Source: Callipepla californica brunnescens (Eukaryota; Chordata; Aves; Galliformes; Odontophoridae). From it: a stretch of DNA of 64,000 nt. Numbering within the stretch: position 1 is the first letter of the stretch; every line of letters starts with the position of its first letter. Positions 38,301-50,213 of the stretch are shown here, piece after piece. The notes below the pieces were generated by a model. The model saw only the letters and a program-made list of their open reading frames with translations, ran no database searches and was not told the DNA's origin. Location of the stretch: positions 1,560,001-1,624,000 of the forward strand of contig JALIRH010000043.1 of assembly GCA_023055505.1 (NCBI GenBank). The letters are read 5' to 3'. The position numbers and the translations under genes are program-made.

Positions 38301-41300
38301 CCGCTTCACTTTCTTCACCTGCAAAGAGCAGGAGGTCTGATGGCATCCCCTAAACCCCACGTCCTTACAGAGCACGACCACTGTCAGCCACGGAACGAGC
38401 CCCAGCTTAGAGCAACTTAAATAAAGCAGCAGGAAGAGCAAAGCCCCCCAGCGGAGCGCAAAGAACTTCGTTATTTCTCACAGAGGGGTGCAGTCACCCT
38501 TGTAAGAGCTGCTCTTACCACTGCTGGCCAGTATGGGTATCTCTGCCACTTGCACCACACCAAAATCCCTTCGCCGATCGATTCGGGTTCTATAACCAAA
38601 AATGAATACGATAATTTGAAGCAGAGGAGGTCCACTCACGCTGCCTCATCAGCCTCCTTTCACACAGGGAACAGCCAACGAGTTCTGCTTTTACACATCC
38701 CAGGGGAGTTACAGAACACCCCTCCCCCCCACGCACAGCAAGAGCTCCAAACATATAGACTCTATAATCTATACAGAAATCTCAACCTTAGGCCCTTTCC
38801 CAGTTTCACATTAGCAAGAAGCGCTCTTCCAAACAGCCTTCCCAGGGCCCCCAATGAAGGTGTTTTGCTCCAAGCTGGATTTGTTGGCTGGAAAGGTTAA
38901 GTTTCACCATCAGGAATGCCCACAGTGCGTCAGCACGTCAGGAGGACACCAACCACACCGACCCTGGTTGCACCTCGAGGAGATGTGCTCACACCTCACC
39001 TTGAGGAGACAGAATTCTGGGAAGCTCCTCATCGTCATCGTCATCATCCACCAGATCTGAGAGCTGAGACAGTTTCTCTGGCAGTGTTCTCTCAGAGGAT
39101 GGCTCGGAGGGCTGCAGTCCTGCCAACACAAACACGGCACGGTGTGCTGCAGTGTGCTGCAGCCATCACCTCTGCACCAGGTGCAGTGGGAAGCAGTTAC
39201 TGCACAGTGAGGTGAAGCATGCAGACCTCTACGTGCCGAGGTAAGCAATCTGAATGTGAGGCAGAAAAAGGGGCAAGAGGAAAGGAAGCTGGGTTCAGCT
39301 TCTGTTCCTTAACACAGCTTAATTTCCCCAAGACTTCAAACACAGAAGAATTAAACCCAGAACCTCCCCCACAACGACACGACACCGTTCTCCAAGCATG
39401 ATAAGCAGAGCTTGTGAACCAGAAGGAATGCAGATTGCACACCCTACGAGCAGCCTGCCCACCTTCCTCTTCCTCAAAGTCAGGCAGGTGGAACTCCTTC
39501 GCTCTCTTCATAACCACAGGGGGCACGTCCTCCTCCTCCTCTCGCAGCTGAGAGGGGAATCCATCAGACAGCTCCCTGCAGTCACTCAGCTCAGCTGAAG
39601 GCTCAGGGCTGTTTCTGCACTCCCTTTTTATGGATGAGGACCTGGTCGCACAGCTCTCTTGTTTCCCTCTGGGTTGTTTCGGGCTCCTCGTCTTTATCCT
39701 CCCATTAACCTGCTTTGCTACATTTCTGTTCTCACTTCCAGTACTCCTATCCAAGACAGAGCCATTCCCGGGAGAGGAGCGCAGGACCATCCCTCTCAGT
39801 TGCTGCCTGGTGCCCATCCTGCTACTTCCAGGTACCACCGTGCCAGGGCTGCAGGATGCGGGCAGGGCAGCACCCTCAGCAGCAGGCTTTCCCTGGTCCC
39901 TATGGGAACCGTTTGTAAATGACACACGTGATCCTGCACCTCCTGTTCTCTTCCTTCCTTGCTTACTTATCTCCTCTTTTGCCTTCAGTGAGAGCTTATT
40001 GCTCACTGGAGACTTCGTTTTTTTCTCTCTCGATGACAACGGTGGCCCTGTCACCTTGCCATTCTGACCGTCTGAGTTTGATGCATTGCACAGGTCCCCA
40101 CCACTACACTTGGAGGCTTTTGTTCCATTTGCATTTGCTCCAGGGCTCTCCTCTGGAACGAAAGAGCAGCACAGGTTTTGTTTTTTTGCATCAGCCTCCA
40201 GGTTGGGGCCATTTCTCTGCTTTCTTTTCCTGCTGAGGGTCTCAGACTCCAGGTGCTCTTTAGGGAGTGACTGACAGCTGGGTAAGGGGGAAGATGGGAG
40301 AGAGCTGGAACTGTTTGCCTGGGATAACCGAGTACTCGGTCCCTGTTCTGAAGGTGCTTCTTGTCTGGTTGGTCCATTTGCTTTCAAAAAATCCAGGGCA
40401 GTTTTAAGAGCACAGCGATACTTCAGCTCTTCCACGGCCTCGTTAGGATCCATCTTTTCATCTGGTGAGGAAAAACAGGCAGTAAGCACAACAACCTTCA
40501 CTTGCAAGAAACTAAGAGCTGCATATGTATGCCCTGTGTTTAAGGCAACACTGAAACCGTCTGTGACTTGCGAGGGGAAGCACACAACAAGTGGGCAGCA
40601 CAAGGTGACACCACCACGTGGGGACCCTCACAACACAGGGGTCGAGCCAGAGCAGCTTCAAGAATATCCAACCTACTTTCAAACCTCGTGGCTCTAACTA
40701 GGAGAGAGGGGAGAAAACCACAAGAGACGCCCCTAGAAACACAGCACGAGCACCGGCCCACCGCACTGAAGGCTCAGGTTCGTTTTCTCAACACAAAACG
40801 CAGAAGGCAGCGAATGCTTTGAGGGATCCTCACGTAAGCTCGAGACGATGTCTTCTATGCGTGCCTCCTCCAGCAGCACAGTGTCTGCCCGCATCACGCT
40901 GACCCTGAAAGCACAGAACACGGCCCTGATGTCATGGGCAGCCTCGAAGGCTCACGCTTTCTGCTCTTACACCCAAGAGCGCCAACACAGATAATTACTT
41001 CTCATTTAAGCCAATTATTTCGACGTCCAGAGTCTCCTGTGCGTTAGCTATAGGTGGCTCCCCAGCGAGCCCAGGCTTGGGCACGACCTAGGTGAAAAGA
41101 GGAACACGTTATGAGTTTGGAAACCAGCGGGACGCATCCGAATCACAACAACTGCAGCAGCAACGCTTTGCTCCGTGCTCTTAGGAACAGGTTTTGTTTT
41201 TTTTGCATCAGTCTTCAGGTCGGGGCCATTTCTCGGCTTTCTAATCCTGCCGAGGGTCTCAGACTCCGGGTGCTCTTTAGGGAGCGACTGACAGCTGGGT

Positions 41301-41523
41301 ACAAGGGGGAAGATGAACGGCTTCGTGTGAAGCCATTGAGAAGAGCAGGCAACCAGCAGGCTGCAGCTCAGCGGGGCCACGAACGGCAGTGCCACCCAGC
41401 ACACGGACGGACACACGGACGGACGGACGGACACACGGAGCTCTCCGTATCTCGAACCCGCCGTACCTTTGCCGGCCACAGGCGCTCCCTCCAGCTGCAG
41501 AGGACGTACCCCCGGTCCGCCAT
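35313..41523 (-). CDS. PWWP3A: PWWP domain protein 3A (MUM1/EXPAND1)
   Basis: A chromatin factor of the MUM1 family, reported to act with 53BP1 in the DNA damage response. Minus-strand exons: 41467-41523, 40999-41087, 40834-40904, 39463-40461 (999 bases), 39000-39119, 38519-38589, 38242-38318, 37875-37935, 37356-37431, 37188-37238, 36362-36795, 35814-35902 and 35313-35391. Phase is continuous, giving 757 aa. The N-terminus MADRGYVLCSWRERLWPAK matches the family start. Exon 4 encodes a low-complexity Ser/Arg/Lys-rich middle. Exon 5 has seven Asp followed by two Glu. The PWWP core reads RYPYWPAVV at about 462-470 with YPYWP in place of PWWP, then FFIEGNP and LKHFDCEEKQ. Exon 11 holds the conserved helical region DRTRAARDKANKKIVEFIV...YLEDEEQLDLVVNYL. 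The small extra exon-4-like segment in intron 1 is listed separately. Identification is certain. Exon 8 uses a CAACAAG acceptor. Confidence 0.95.
35465..35702. repeat. 20-bp minisatellite in PWWP3A intron 12
   Basis: Twelve copies of CATCCTTTACCAC followed by 6-10 C, nearly identical to each other. They occupy more than half of the 422-base intron between exons 12 and 13. In the transcript the units are G-runs spaced by GTGGTAAAGGATG. The homogeneity suggests recent expansion and likely length polymorphism. Confidence 0.97.
37326..37351. repeat. (AC)n microsatellite at the PWWP3A exon 9 donor
   Basis: Thirteen AC units on the plus strand. In the transcript the exon 9 donor reads GTAAG and runs at once into (TG)n. 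Confidence 0.97.
41186..41315 (-). pseudogene. Duplicated PWWP3A exon-4 fragment in intron 1
   Basis: About 130 bases are clearly similar to 40171-40297 inside exon 4, in the same orientation. Translated, exon 4 reads SCQSLPKEHLESETLSRKRK and the copy reads SCQSLPKEHPESETLGRIRK, continuing with the matching RNGPxLxxDAKK. The copy stays open and is preceded by a pyrimidine tract and CAG (CCCCCTTGTACCCAG), so it could be spliced in as an exon. No clear donor in phase was found. It is either a tandem duplicate in decay or an unused alternative exon. Confidence 0.8.
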
Positions 41524-41549
41524 GCCCGCACCCCGCGGAGGAAAGGAGA

Positions 41550-41598
41550 GCTGGAGAGAAAGGAGAAACGCATGACCGACGCTCCGGCCGCCGTTACC

Positions 41599-41629
<31 letters not shown>

Positions 41630-42070
41630 CCCCCCCTCCGCGGTTTAACGCAGCGCAACCGCCGCCCACCGCACGGCGCTTTAACTCGGGCTGGGCACGG
41701 GGGCCCCGACCCGAGGGACGCGAACGGCCGCGGCCTCCGCGGGGCGGAACGGAGACCGCGACCGGGAACGGGAACGGGGAATGGAGCGACGATCCGATCC
41801 GATCCGACCCGCGCCGGGCAGCACCCCGCGCCCCCTCTGCGCATGCGCCTCCGCGTCCCGGCAGCGCTCCGACCAATCGGCGTCCAGCTCCTCCCGCTTT
41901 CCCGCCCTCGCCGCAAGCCGCGCGCCGACCAATCGGAGCGCCCGCTTTGGGGTTTGTCCCGCCCCCTAGCCACGCCCCCTGATGAAATGGCGCGAAAAGC
42001 GCCCCGCCCCTCCGCCTTCCATCGCCACTTCCCCTTCCGACGGGGTGATGACGTCACGCGGTGGGCGGGG
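41550..42070 (-). promoter_or_regulatory. PWWP3A: PWWP3A CpG-island promoter
   Basis: TATA-less and CpG-dense. It contains an NRF1 site TGCGCATGCGC (41838-41848), two identical GACCAATCGG CCAAT boxes 56 bases apart (41871-41880 and 41927-41936), an E2F-like GGCGCGAAAA (41989-41998) and a full CRE TGACGTCA (42049-42056). A TCC-rich run lies at 41599-41634 and an ACGG tandem run at 41402-41440. Transcription start is inferred to lie between the CCAAT boxes and the ATG at 41523. Confidence 0.75.
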
Positions 42071-43894
42071 CCGTGGCGCGCTGCTGGCACGTGGCCGCCG
42101 CGGGGTCATTGACCTCCCCTCCCCCACTCCGGTACCGCTCCGTTATGGGGACCGGAGGAGGGGACCCGACGCTCGGTCCCGTTGGGGCTCAGCGCAGCGT
42201 GCATGGGTTGACCGGCAGAGCCGGGCCCCGCCGGGTTCCGCCGCAGGGAGAGCCGAGCACGCCTTGCCACGTTCAGATGCTTTATTGGCTGCCTATGCTT
42301 CTCCATAAACACCTGCGATACTGAAAAGGGAACCACTATACCGAAGAAGTAAGTCATTAAAACAGCACACCGACCGAGATGGCGCGGCCCACCGCACCTT
42401 CCCTACCTCCAGGTACACAGATCTGTGGGATAATACTTTGTTGACAGAAGAGGCGAACTCCTTTTTCGTTCTGGTTACAGTTTCCCCCGGGATCTCTCCC
42501 TTAGGACCGCGCTTTGTTACTCATTATCTCAGCCATGCTCGGTTTTGTTTCCAGGGGCAGGCTGAGGGCAGAGCCGTGTCCTCAGCGCTGCCCCCTGCCC
42601 CTGCTCGGGGTGCTGAGCCTGCTCCTGCGCGGTGTTTAATTCTATCTTTCACCTCCGAGCGCGTTAATTAACGTCAATACCCGATCTAATAAACAGTTCT
42701 TGGCTCCGTGGTAGGGAGCTCACCCGCAGGACGGAGAGCAGAGCTCAGCACAGGGCCGTGTCCGAGCAGGGGGAGGAAGACAAGAAACAACAGAGCAAAA
42801 GGAACATCCAGCATTTCCTTTGTCCATTCTCACACCCATTGGCATCCCATCTCTCCCCCCCCACCCCGTTCGGCTTCACGAGCACCCTAAACACAAATGA
42901 GCACAATAAAGCGTGGAGCAGCCCTTAAGCGTCGCCCTTAGGGTTTCTGTTTGTGCCGTATCCCTTCCTGCCTCCCCAGACATACAGCTCTGCATCCACC
43001 GACCGACCCTCTCCGGAGCTGCAGCTCTTATCTTAAGCAGAGCTGTATCTTTTGTTTGCAGTCCCTTCTTTCCAGCACAAACAATATGGCTTTTCCTGTC
43101 TCGTTTCTTGTTCTGTATTGAAATCCACAAACGCTCGTCCTGTGGCTTGGTAAATAAACGCCTAAAAAATCTCTTTTTTTGTCGACGGATGTCATTAGTC
43201 TTAAAAAAAAAAAAAAAAACCAAACAGAAATGCGTATAAACTCATCGCCCTCCATCAAGAGACAACAGCACCGTTACATGTTACGAAGTCTTACACTGCT
43301 CAGTAGAAATCATTGCATTGCTCTTGGTTAAAACTCGTCTCAGCTGCACCTGGGATGCAGCGAAGGCAGCGCTCCTGCTCACTGACAGCCCTACCACACA
43401 CCACACCGAACACCAGAACGAATGAAACTGGAGTGTAACGAAAGCACAAATCAAACAGAACTCATCTACCACCTAGAGATACCGAGGAGCCATGGGTGGG
43501 TGTTTCCAGGGGGGTTCTGACCCCCCTGCAGTGGGGCTGGTGGGTGCCCTGGGGCTGGAAGAGTGCTAGCCGTCCCTCCCCTCCGGAGTGATGCCTTGGA
43601 GAACTATTTAGGGCGGCTCACAGGAACCCTGTTGTAGAGATGACTGGCTGCCTTAGTTGGGAAGGTGAAAGAAATCCTTTTTTTTTCTGCTGTTTGCTCC
43701 CCGTTTTGAAGCCGCTGGGGCACCCACGAATCCGAAAGCTGTTGGAAGACCGAGTCGGCAGCCCTGCTGGGGGACAGACACACAACCACAGCAGCACCGG
43801 GACACCACGGAGGGTCACAGCATGCACTGCCCCCCCCATGCCTGCCCGTGGCCACCCCAAGAGCCCCCGCAGTGCCGCCGGGAGCCGGGCACCG
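42071..43894 (-). other. Probable 3' UTR of the CaMKIV-like gene, plus spacer
   Basis: No coding gene was recognised in this 1.8 kb. The minus strand has AATAAA at 42281-42286, which could end a 1.6-kb 3' UTR of the kinase gene. Its downstream boundary would then be only some 200 bases from the PWWP3A CRE. Several AATAAA motifs also occur on the plus strand (for example near 42687, 42905 and 43151), but no plus-strand gene is visible. The A-run at 43203-43219 and AT-rich patches are the only other features. Confidence 0.45.
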
Positions 43895-46800
43895 TCAGCT
43901 CCTGCAGCTCGCCCCGTTCACGGGCACGGCGGGCACGGCAGGGAACGCCTCCAGCTCCTCAGATGCAGCCGTGGCCTCAGTGCTCCCCCTCCCCTGGGTC
44001 CCCTCGCGGCTCCTGGAGCAGTCGTGGTGGCCGTGGTTGCCCAGGCGGCTGGAAGCCACCACGGCCTTCATGGCAGCCTGGGGACAGAGCACGATGGTGG
44101 TAGTGGGGGGGCACACTCGTGGGCTTCACCCCCACGCAGCATTTCGCTGCTCGGGGACAGCCCCAGTGAGCGCAGCCCTCAGATGGGGCAAGGTTTGTGC
44201 AAGAGGAGGAAAGCAGGAGGGATTCTGGGGCTCCGTGGGACTCGGTCATGTTACCTTCAGTTTCCTCCTGGCATTAAATTCTTGCAGCTTCTTCTGTGTG
44301 CTGTCCATGTGGGCAAACTTGGCAGCTTTTCCAGTGACCCAGGGGTGCTCCAGAGCCTGAGAGACCGTCAGCCTCTTCTGGGGGTCCAAGACGATCAGTT
44401 TCCTGACCTAGAGCCGATTTCAGCGTGTAAAAAGAGCCCCGTTTGTCGAGTGCCCCCACACCCACCGCCGTGCCACGCTCAGAAGCAGCTGGGAGCCCCC
44501 TCAGAGGGACAGCACTGTGGCTCGTGGCCTCACAACTGCAAGGAACACGGACATGCATGAGCAGGAGGCAGAGCAGCACAGAGCACAGCACCATCATTCC
44601 ATCTGGCAAACTCCTGGCTTTGTCATTTTTACAATGGATCCGCTCGGCTTCTCAGCCTCCAGCCCTGCCCCGAAGCCCAGCGACTCACCAGGTCCTTGGC
44701 ATTGAGGGAAACCTCGTCCCACCACGGGGACACGAACTCGTAGTCGCAGGTGAGGATGCGGCTGTACATGTACTGGTCCCCACGTGGGTCGAAGAAGGGC
44801 TCGAAGCCACAGAGCCTGGAAAGAGGTGGAGGAGCCCCACTGCCCCCGGGCCCTGTGTAGGGACGTGGCAGGGAGAGGGGCTCGTGCCCCATAGTGGTGC
44901 TCACAGGATGTAGGCGATGACGCCCACCGACCACATGTCCACCTCGGGGCCGTAGGGACAGCCGTGCAGGATTTCAGGGGCTGGAAGAAGAGATGGGGGT
45001 TACAATCCAGGAGGAAACCACTGCTGGGCACCGTCAGCACCTCCTGAGTGCAGAGCAGCCATGGCACTGAGCTGGTTTGGGTCGGGGACTGATGGCAAAA
45101 GGGGCTCATGCAGCACAGAGCAATGTCACCTGCCCCCATCCTTCCCGTCCCCAATTCTGGGCTCTCTATGAGGCAGAGTGAAGAGGACTGCTGGGCAGGA
45201 GCCCTGCTGAGCTCCTCTGCCCCTCAGCACCACGTCCCCGCTGCTCACCGCAGTACCCCGGCGTCCCGCAGACGGTTTTCATGGTGTCCTGCTCATCCAT
45301 GATCTTGGAGAGCCCGAAGTCACCTTAGGGACACACAGGGAGGGGACACGCTGCTGGGTGCCATCAGGGCACGGAGCCCTGGGGTGCAGCCCCCCAGCAC
45401 AGCACCCACCGATCTTTAGGGGCGCGTCGGGGGACAGGTCTGCGTACAGCAGGTTCTCCGGCTTCAGGTCACGGTGCACCACTCCGTTCTCATGCAGATA
45501 CTGTGGGGAGAGACAGCAGGGATGCGGCAAGGAAGGAAAGGCTGCAGCAGGGCAGAGGAAGGACGTTTCCCGTTTGGAGTTTCCATTTTTAAACCTATCT
45601 GTTGCCATGGAAACTCCGTTTCCAGCCAGTGTGGCTGTGACCTTCCCCAGGCAGCACAGCTCTGGACCCGCACTGATGCTCCAGGCCCACAGCGGTGCCC
45701 CCCAGACCCACAGCGATGCCCCCAACTGCATGGGAACACGGGGACGTTACCAACACTGCCTCCAGGATCTGCTTGACCACGTGGGCCGCGTCCCGCTCAC
45801 TGTAGAACCCCCTCTCCACGATCCTGCGGGTGCACAGCAGTCAGGATTCGCCCTCATCCCTCATCCCCCAACCCCACGGGGTTGTCCTTCAGCCCCACTC
45901 CATCCCCACCCTCCTTTGGGGCCGGGACCCACATCCTCTACCTGTCAAAGAGCTCTCCTCCCGTCACCAGCTCCAGCACCAGCGCGATCTCAGAGGGCGT
46001 CTCAAAGATCTCCTTCAGTTTGATCTGAAAGGGATGAGTGTGGGTGGCAGCAGATGGGGCTGTGCCGTTGGGATGGGGCTGTGCTGATGCCATAGGACCC
46101 TGCTCACTCCCACCACCTTAATCCCAGGTGTGGTAGCACAGGCACACCCCACACATCCCATCCTCAGCTGGAACATCCCTGCACAGCCTCACCCACCTCA
46201 CCACGCATTAAGGACGAGGCAGAGGGCAAGGAGAGCGGTACACACCACGCTGCTCCTCCTCATGGCTCCATCCCCATCAGCTCTAAGAGCTGAGGACACA
46301 CACATCGCTTTCACAGCCCCGTGCTGGGATAGCATCACACCCCAAGGAGCAGCACCCGCAGGGGAACGGCCCCAGCAGCGCTCAGTGCTGAAGGAGCACG
46401 AAACAATCTGCATTTCCTTATCATTTTCACTCCAGATACCGCGTGATATCTGCACAAACCCATGCTGCAGAACCTGGAATTAACAGATCCCTCTTCTTTA
46501 AGTTCAAAATGCAACATCCCTCTCTCTATATATCATTTTTTCCCCCTATTTTTTTTATTTTTTGAACGGAAAACAGAGCATTTCACGCTCCTTCAGACTT
46601 TTGTGACACTGTGGATTTCATGGGGCTTTAATCATTCCCTTCGCAGGCCGGGTGACGAGCTGTGATACCCCGCAGGGCCGGCGGCACCGCGCGCCAGCTT
46701 ACCGCATTATAATAATACACGGGAGCACTATCATTTTCCTATTAACTTCAAAAGTGGACAATCCTATTATCATCTGCCGTCGAGGATGAGAGCGAACGGA

Positions 46801-49800
46801 CCGGAGGCACCGAAGATGTAGCAGATATCGCCCCGAGCAGGGACCCCCCCCCCATCTTCCCCCCCTCCCCAACCTACCATGGGAACTCTGTGCCCACCGA
46901 TGAGTGCTCCCTGTGGGTGGTGCCTGAAGGCATGAACCGAATTTGGTGGCACAAGATGTGGTCCCCTCCTGGTGGGATGGTGGAGCTGCTGGGTTTGGGG
47001 AGCACGGGGCCCCTCGCCCCGGCCTCACCTCTTATCTCCCCTCGCAGTATTCCTTACTGATGGGCAATGGGCTCTGGTGCTCATTTCGTGCCCTCTGTGG
47101 AAACTGCTCACTGAACGGAAAGCTGAGCCCAGCAGGGAGCAAGGAGGGGGGCAGATATGGGGGGGTGGGCCCCGTTGTACTGTGATGGTAAAGGAGGGAA
47201 CGGGGCTGTGCTGTGCCACAGAGCACTAAGGGGTCTGGGGGGGTCGTGGGATGACAGCTTCACCTGGCACTGTGCTGGGATGGGGGCACCACGGCCTCGT
47301 ACTCACAATGTTGGGGTGTGAGAGGCGCAGCAGGACCCCAATCTCTGTCCTCACAATCTTTTTGTCGATCTGGAAGGCAGAACCCACAGACATCCATCAC
47401 CGCCACTGCCGGGGCCACTGCAGCAGCAGGACACGTCCAGAAACAGAGCCCACTGTGCTCCCACCCCAAATCTGCACTCCAAGGGCCGACATCCCCACAT
47501 CCCCATCCCCCTGTCCCCATGTCACCATCCCCATCCCCATCTCCCCATCCTCATGTTCCCATCCCCATGTCTCCACCCCCATGTCCATCCCCCTGACCCC
47601 ATTCCCATGCCCTCATCCCCTCGTTCCCATGTTCCCATCCCCATCCGATGCCCCACATCCTCTCAGAGCCGCAGTGCCACCGACACTCACTGTCTTCTTC
47701 AGGATCTTGGCGGCGTATGGGGTGCGTGTGCCCTTCTCCTCGCAGCTGTACACCACAGAGGTGGCTCCTCTGGTGGGGGGGCAGAGGTATGGGGGTGGGC
47801 AGAGGGTCCCAGTCCCCCTCCCCACCTCACAAAGTCCCCACTGAGCTGCTTCCCCCCGCATCACTTCCAGCTTTCTCGGCTAAAGCCATTTTAATTAAAA
47901 CCGAATCCTAAAGGCGGTTTAAAGCCATAAGCGGCTTTTGGGGCGGGATGGATGTGCCCCCCCCCTCCCTGCTCCCAGCTCCAGGAGGAGCTCAGTGGGA
48001 CCGTGGATGCTGCAGGACCAACGCTCCCCCCCCTCCCCCCTCCATCCCAATCGCACAGCACAGTTACAAAGGGGGAAGCATTCCCAGCAGCTCGCCCCGT
48101 GCTGCTCAGCTGCCCGTCACTTTCAGATCTTGTTAATAATGTTTTCTAACCACTGGACGGTGAAATCAACCCATTTCTTCAGGCCATTATGGGGCTAGTT
48201 TGCAATTTCATCTTCGCTGCCCGGCTCCTCGGAGCAGATTAATTCTCACCCCCCGAGTAATCGACCGCACTTTATTGCTCTTTGGCTTTGACACCTTCGG
48301 GGACACGTTCAGGTTCTGGCTCGAGGCGCACGCCATCCCCCCATCCTCAGTCAGCACCAAACCCCCAGAGGTCAAAGCCCAAAGAAAGCCCTTTTTTTTT
48401 TTGCACCAAACCCTCCCTCAGGAACGAGCACGGCCCCATTGCTGCCCACAGGTGACCCCGCACTGCAGCTCCTGGGGGGGGGGGGGCCTCCTGAAAGGCA
48501 CTGCTCTGCCTCAAAAACCAGAGCGGATTTTGCAGCTCATCTGCTGAGCTGGGAACCGCGTTCCCATGGCAACAGCAGAGCCGGGTACCGCGGGGATGGT
48601 GACACTGTGGGGCTGGGGACAGTGTGGGGCTCAGCCTGCGGCACCCACATTGCTGAGCAGACCTCCAGCACTTCCCAAGCATTTTCTGCCTTTTGCTCAA
48701 CGTTTCCCATCACGTCCTGCGCTCGGGAAGAGCTGCAGACAGCTTTGCTTTGAAGCCAAGGCAACACAGCTGCAGCCGTGCCCTCGCTGCACCCCACGGC
48801 CACGCTGCTGTCCCCATTTCCCAGCTGCCACGTCCCCTCGCCCTGCCCCACGCTCAACCTCCCAGCACTCAGCATGCACTTTCTGCACGGACAATTTGCA
48901 GCCCTCTTGCTCGTGGGATCATTGGAAGCCCCGAGCCCCCGCTCCTCCATCTCCCCACACCCGATGCCATCACTGCGTTCCCAATTCTGGCCGCAGCTGG
49001 ATCCGTGCCGGCAGCAGCTCCACCTGCGTGCCCCAGCCCCTGCTGAAGGCCTGGAGTAAATATTGCAATCAAACCTGACAGCGACGGCAGATAATTGTAT
49101 TTGCTTTCCAGATGAACTGGAAAATGTCGAACAATGGGATTTGCCAGGAGCCCGCGCTCACTGCGGGCGCGTCCCAGCTCAGGTGATGGATGGGATGAGG
49201 GCGGACGTGGGGGTCGGGGGCTCGGGGCAGGGGCTGTCCCCCACATGATGTGTCCATCTGTGCGGGCAGCACGCTCTTCCCTGAGCTGCTATTTGTGGCC
49301 TCATGCTCTCCTCTGCTGATGGGGGGCTCTCAGGCGGGTGTGGGCTGCCCCTACCCCCCCCCCCCCCATGTTCTGCTGTGCTCCAGAGCCAGCCCTGCCC
49401 GCACCCCCAGCTCAAAGCAGAGGATGGGAAGCAGGAAGCTCTGGCTCTGCTCGATGGGCAGCAGCTCCACGGATGGGCCCTGGCTCCTTCCTGGAGCCTG
49501 CAGGCATCCCACTACAGCTGAGATCTGCTGGGTGCCTGTGCAGGGCACAGGGTGGGATGGACGTGCCCCCTCCTGCAGCCTTGCCTGTGTATCACACCTG
49601 GCCCCACCTGGTAGCTCAGCAAAGCCCACATCTCAGGTGGCCCATGGGCCTGGGAACCTGAGCCAAGCGTGCCCCACACCAGTTGCTGAGCCCCACTACA
49701 GCTAGGATTCCTGTGGGGTGGGAGGTGAAAGAAATCCTGGGAATAAATCCCCCCCAGATTCATTTGCCCAGAAGCCAAAAGTCAGCGAAGGCACCACCGA

Positions 49801-50213
49801 CCCACTCTCCACCAACGGGATGAGAAACGCAGAGCACTCAGGGAACCCAAACCATGTCTGCTTCCATGTGTGCTCCCAAAACCACAGCAGCAGCACTGCA
49901 ACAGAGCCCGACCCCCAGCTCACACACGAGGATGGGGTCCCCCTCTCCTCCCCCTCCATCCATCCATCCATCCATCCATCCATCCATCCATCCATCCATC
50001 CTACCCTCCCTCCCCCTGCACCCATCCCTGAATGCCACGCAGCCATTGAGCAGGATGCACTCCCACGCAGGGAGCCCTCCTGCTGTCCCCTCCTCCCCCC
50101 CCATGCAGGCGGTACCGTCCCAGTTCGGGTCCCACGATGTAGAAGTCCTCCAGGGCGGCCTCGCGGTGGGATCCATCGATCCAGTACTCTCCGTCCGTCT
50201 TGGAGGAAGGCAT
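43895..50213 (-). CDS. Calcium/calmodulin-dependent protein kinase type IV-like
   Basis: A serine/threonine kinase of the CaMK family, closest by eye to CaMKIV. Minus-strand exons: 50116-50213, 47691-47769, 47307-47369, 45942-46024, 45751-45823, 45410-45500, 45249-45323, 44905-44980, 44689-44815, 44255-44407 and 43895-44077. Phase is continuous, giving 366 aa against 473 for human CaMKIV. Motifs: [18 protein letters not shown] start, glycine loop GRGATSVV, ATP Lys54 in [16 protein letters not shown] with Asp143, DFG at 164-166, activation-loop Thr179 in [14 protein letters not shown], and [15 protein letters not shown]. The autoinhibitory/calmodulin segment is [24 protein letters not shown] at about 295-318. 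All catalytic residues are present, so it should be active. The long acidic tail of CaMKIV is replaced by a 40-residue tail. It is expected to need CaMKK phosphorylation at Thr179. It is probably a second CaMKIV gene rather than CAMK4 itself, since the locus is syntenic to 19p13.3. I therefore give no symbol. Confidence 0.9.
46430..46790. other. AT-rich intronic island, CNE-like
   Basis: Within the kinase intron between exons at 46024 and 47307. It is far lower in GC than its surroundings, with no open frame. It contains TTCCTTATCATTTTCACTCC and TACCGCATTATAATAATACA. Such islands in a GC-rich locus are often conserved noncoding elements. Conservation was not measured. Confidence 0.4.
47490..47650. 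repeat. CCCCAT-rich tandem repeat in kinase intron 2
   Basis: Degenerate tandem units of CCCCATCCCCATGTC type fill half of the small intron between exons at 47369 and 47691. The repeat begins about 40 bases after the exon 2 donor. Confidence 0.85.
48110..49190. other. Kinase intron 1 with two CNE-like islands
   Basis: The first intron (47770-50115) has no gene. Two low-GC islands stand out. 48110-48320 includes GTTAATAATGTTTTCTAACC and CAGATTAATTCTCACC, and 49040-49190 includes GTAAATATTGCAATCAAACC and CAGATAATTGTATTTGC. Both are candidate enhancers by composition only. Confidence 0.4.
49957..50001. repeat. (CATC)n tetranucleotide repeat
   Basis: Eleven perfect CATC units in intron 1 of the CaMKIV-like gene, about 115 bases from the exon 1 donor. 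Confidence 0.96.

Noticed and set aside
42885..43160. Plus-strand AATAAA motifs as the end of a plus-strand gene
   Set aside because: No plus-strand coding exon or promoter is seen nearby, and AATAAA is common in AT-rich sequence.
48566..49078. 170-codon plus-strand frame in kinase intron 1
   Set aside because: No family similarity recognised, overlapping frames on both strands, and it lies within an intron next to a CNE-like island.
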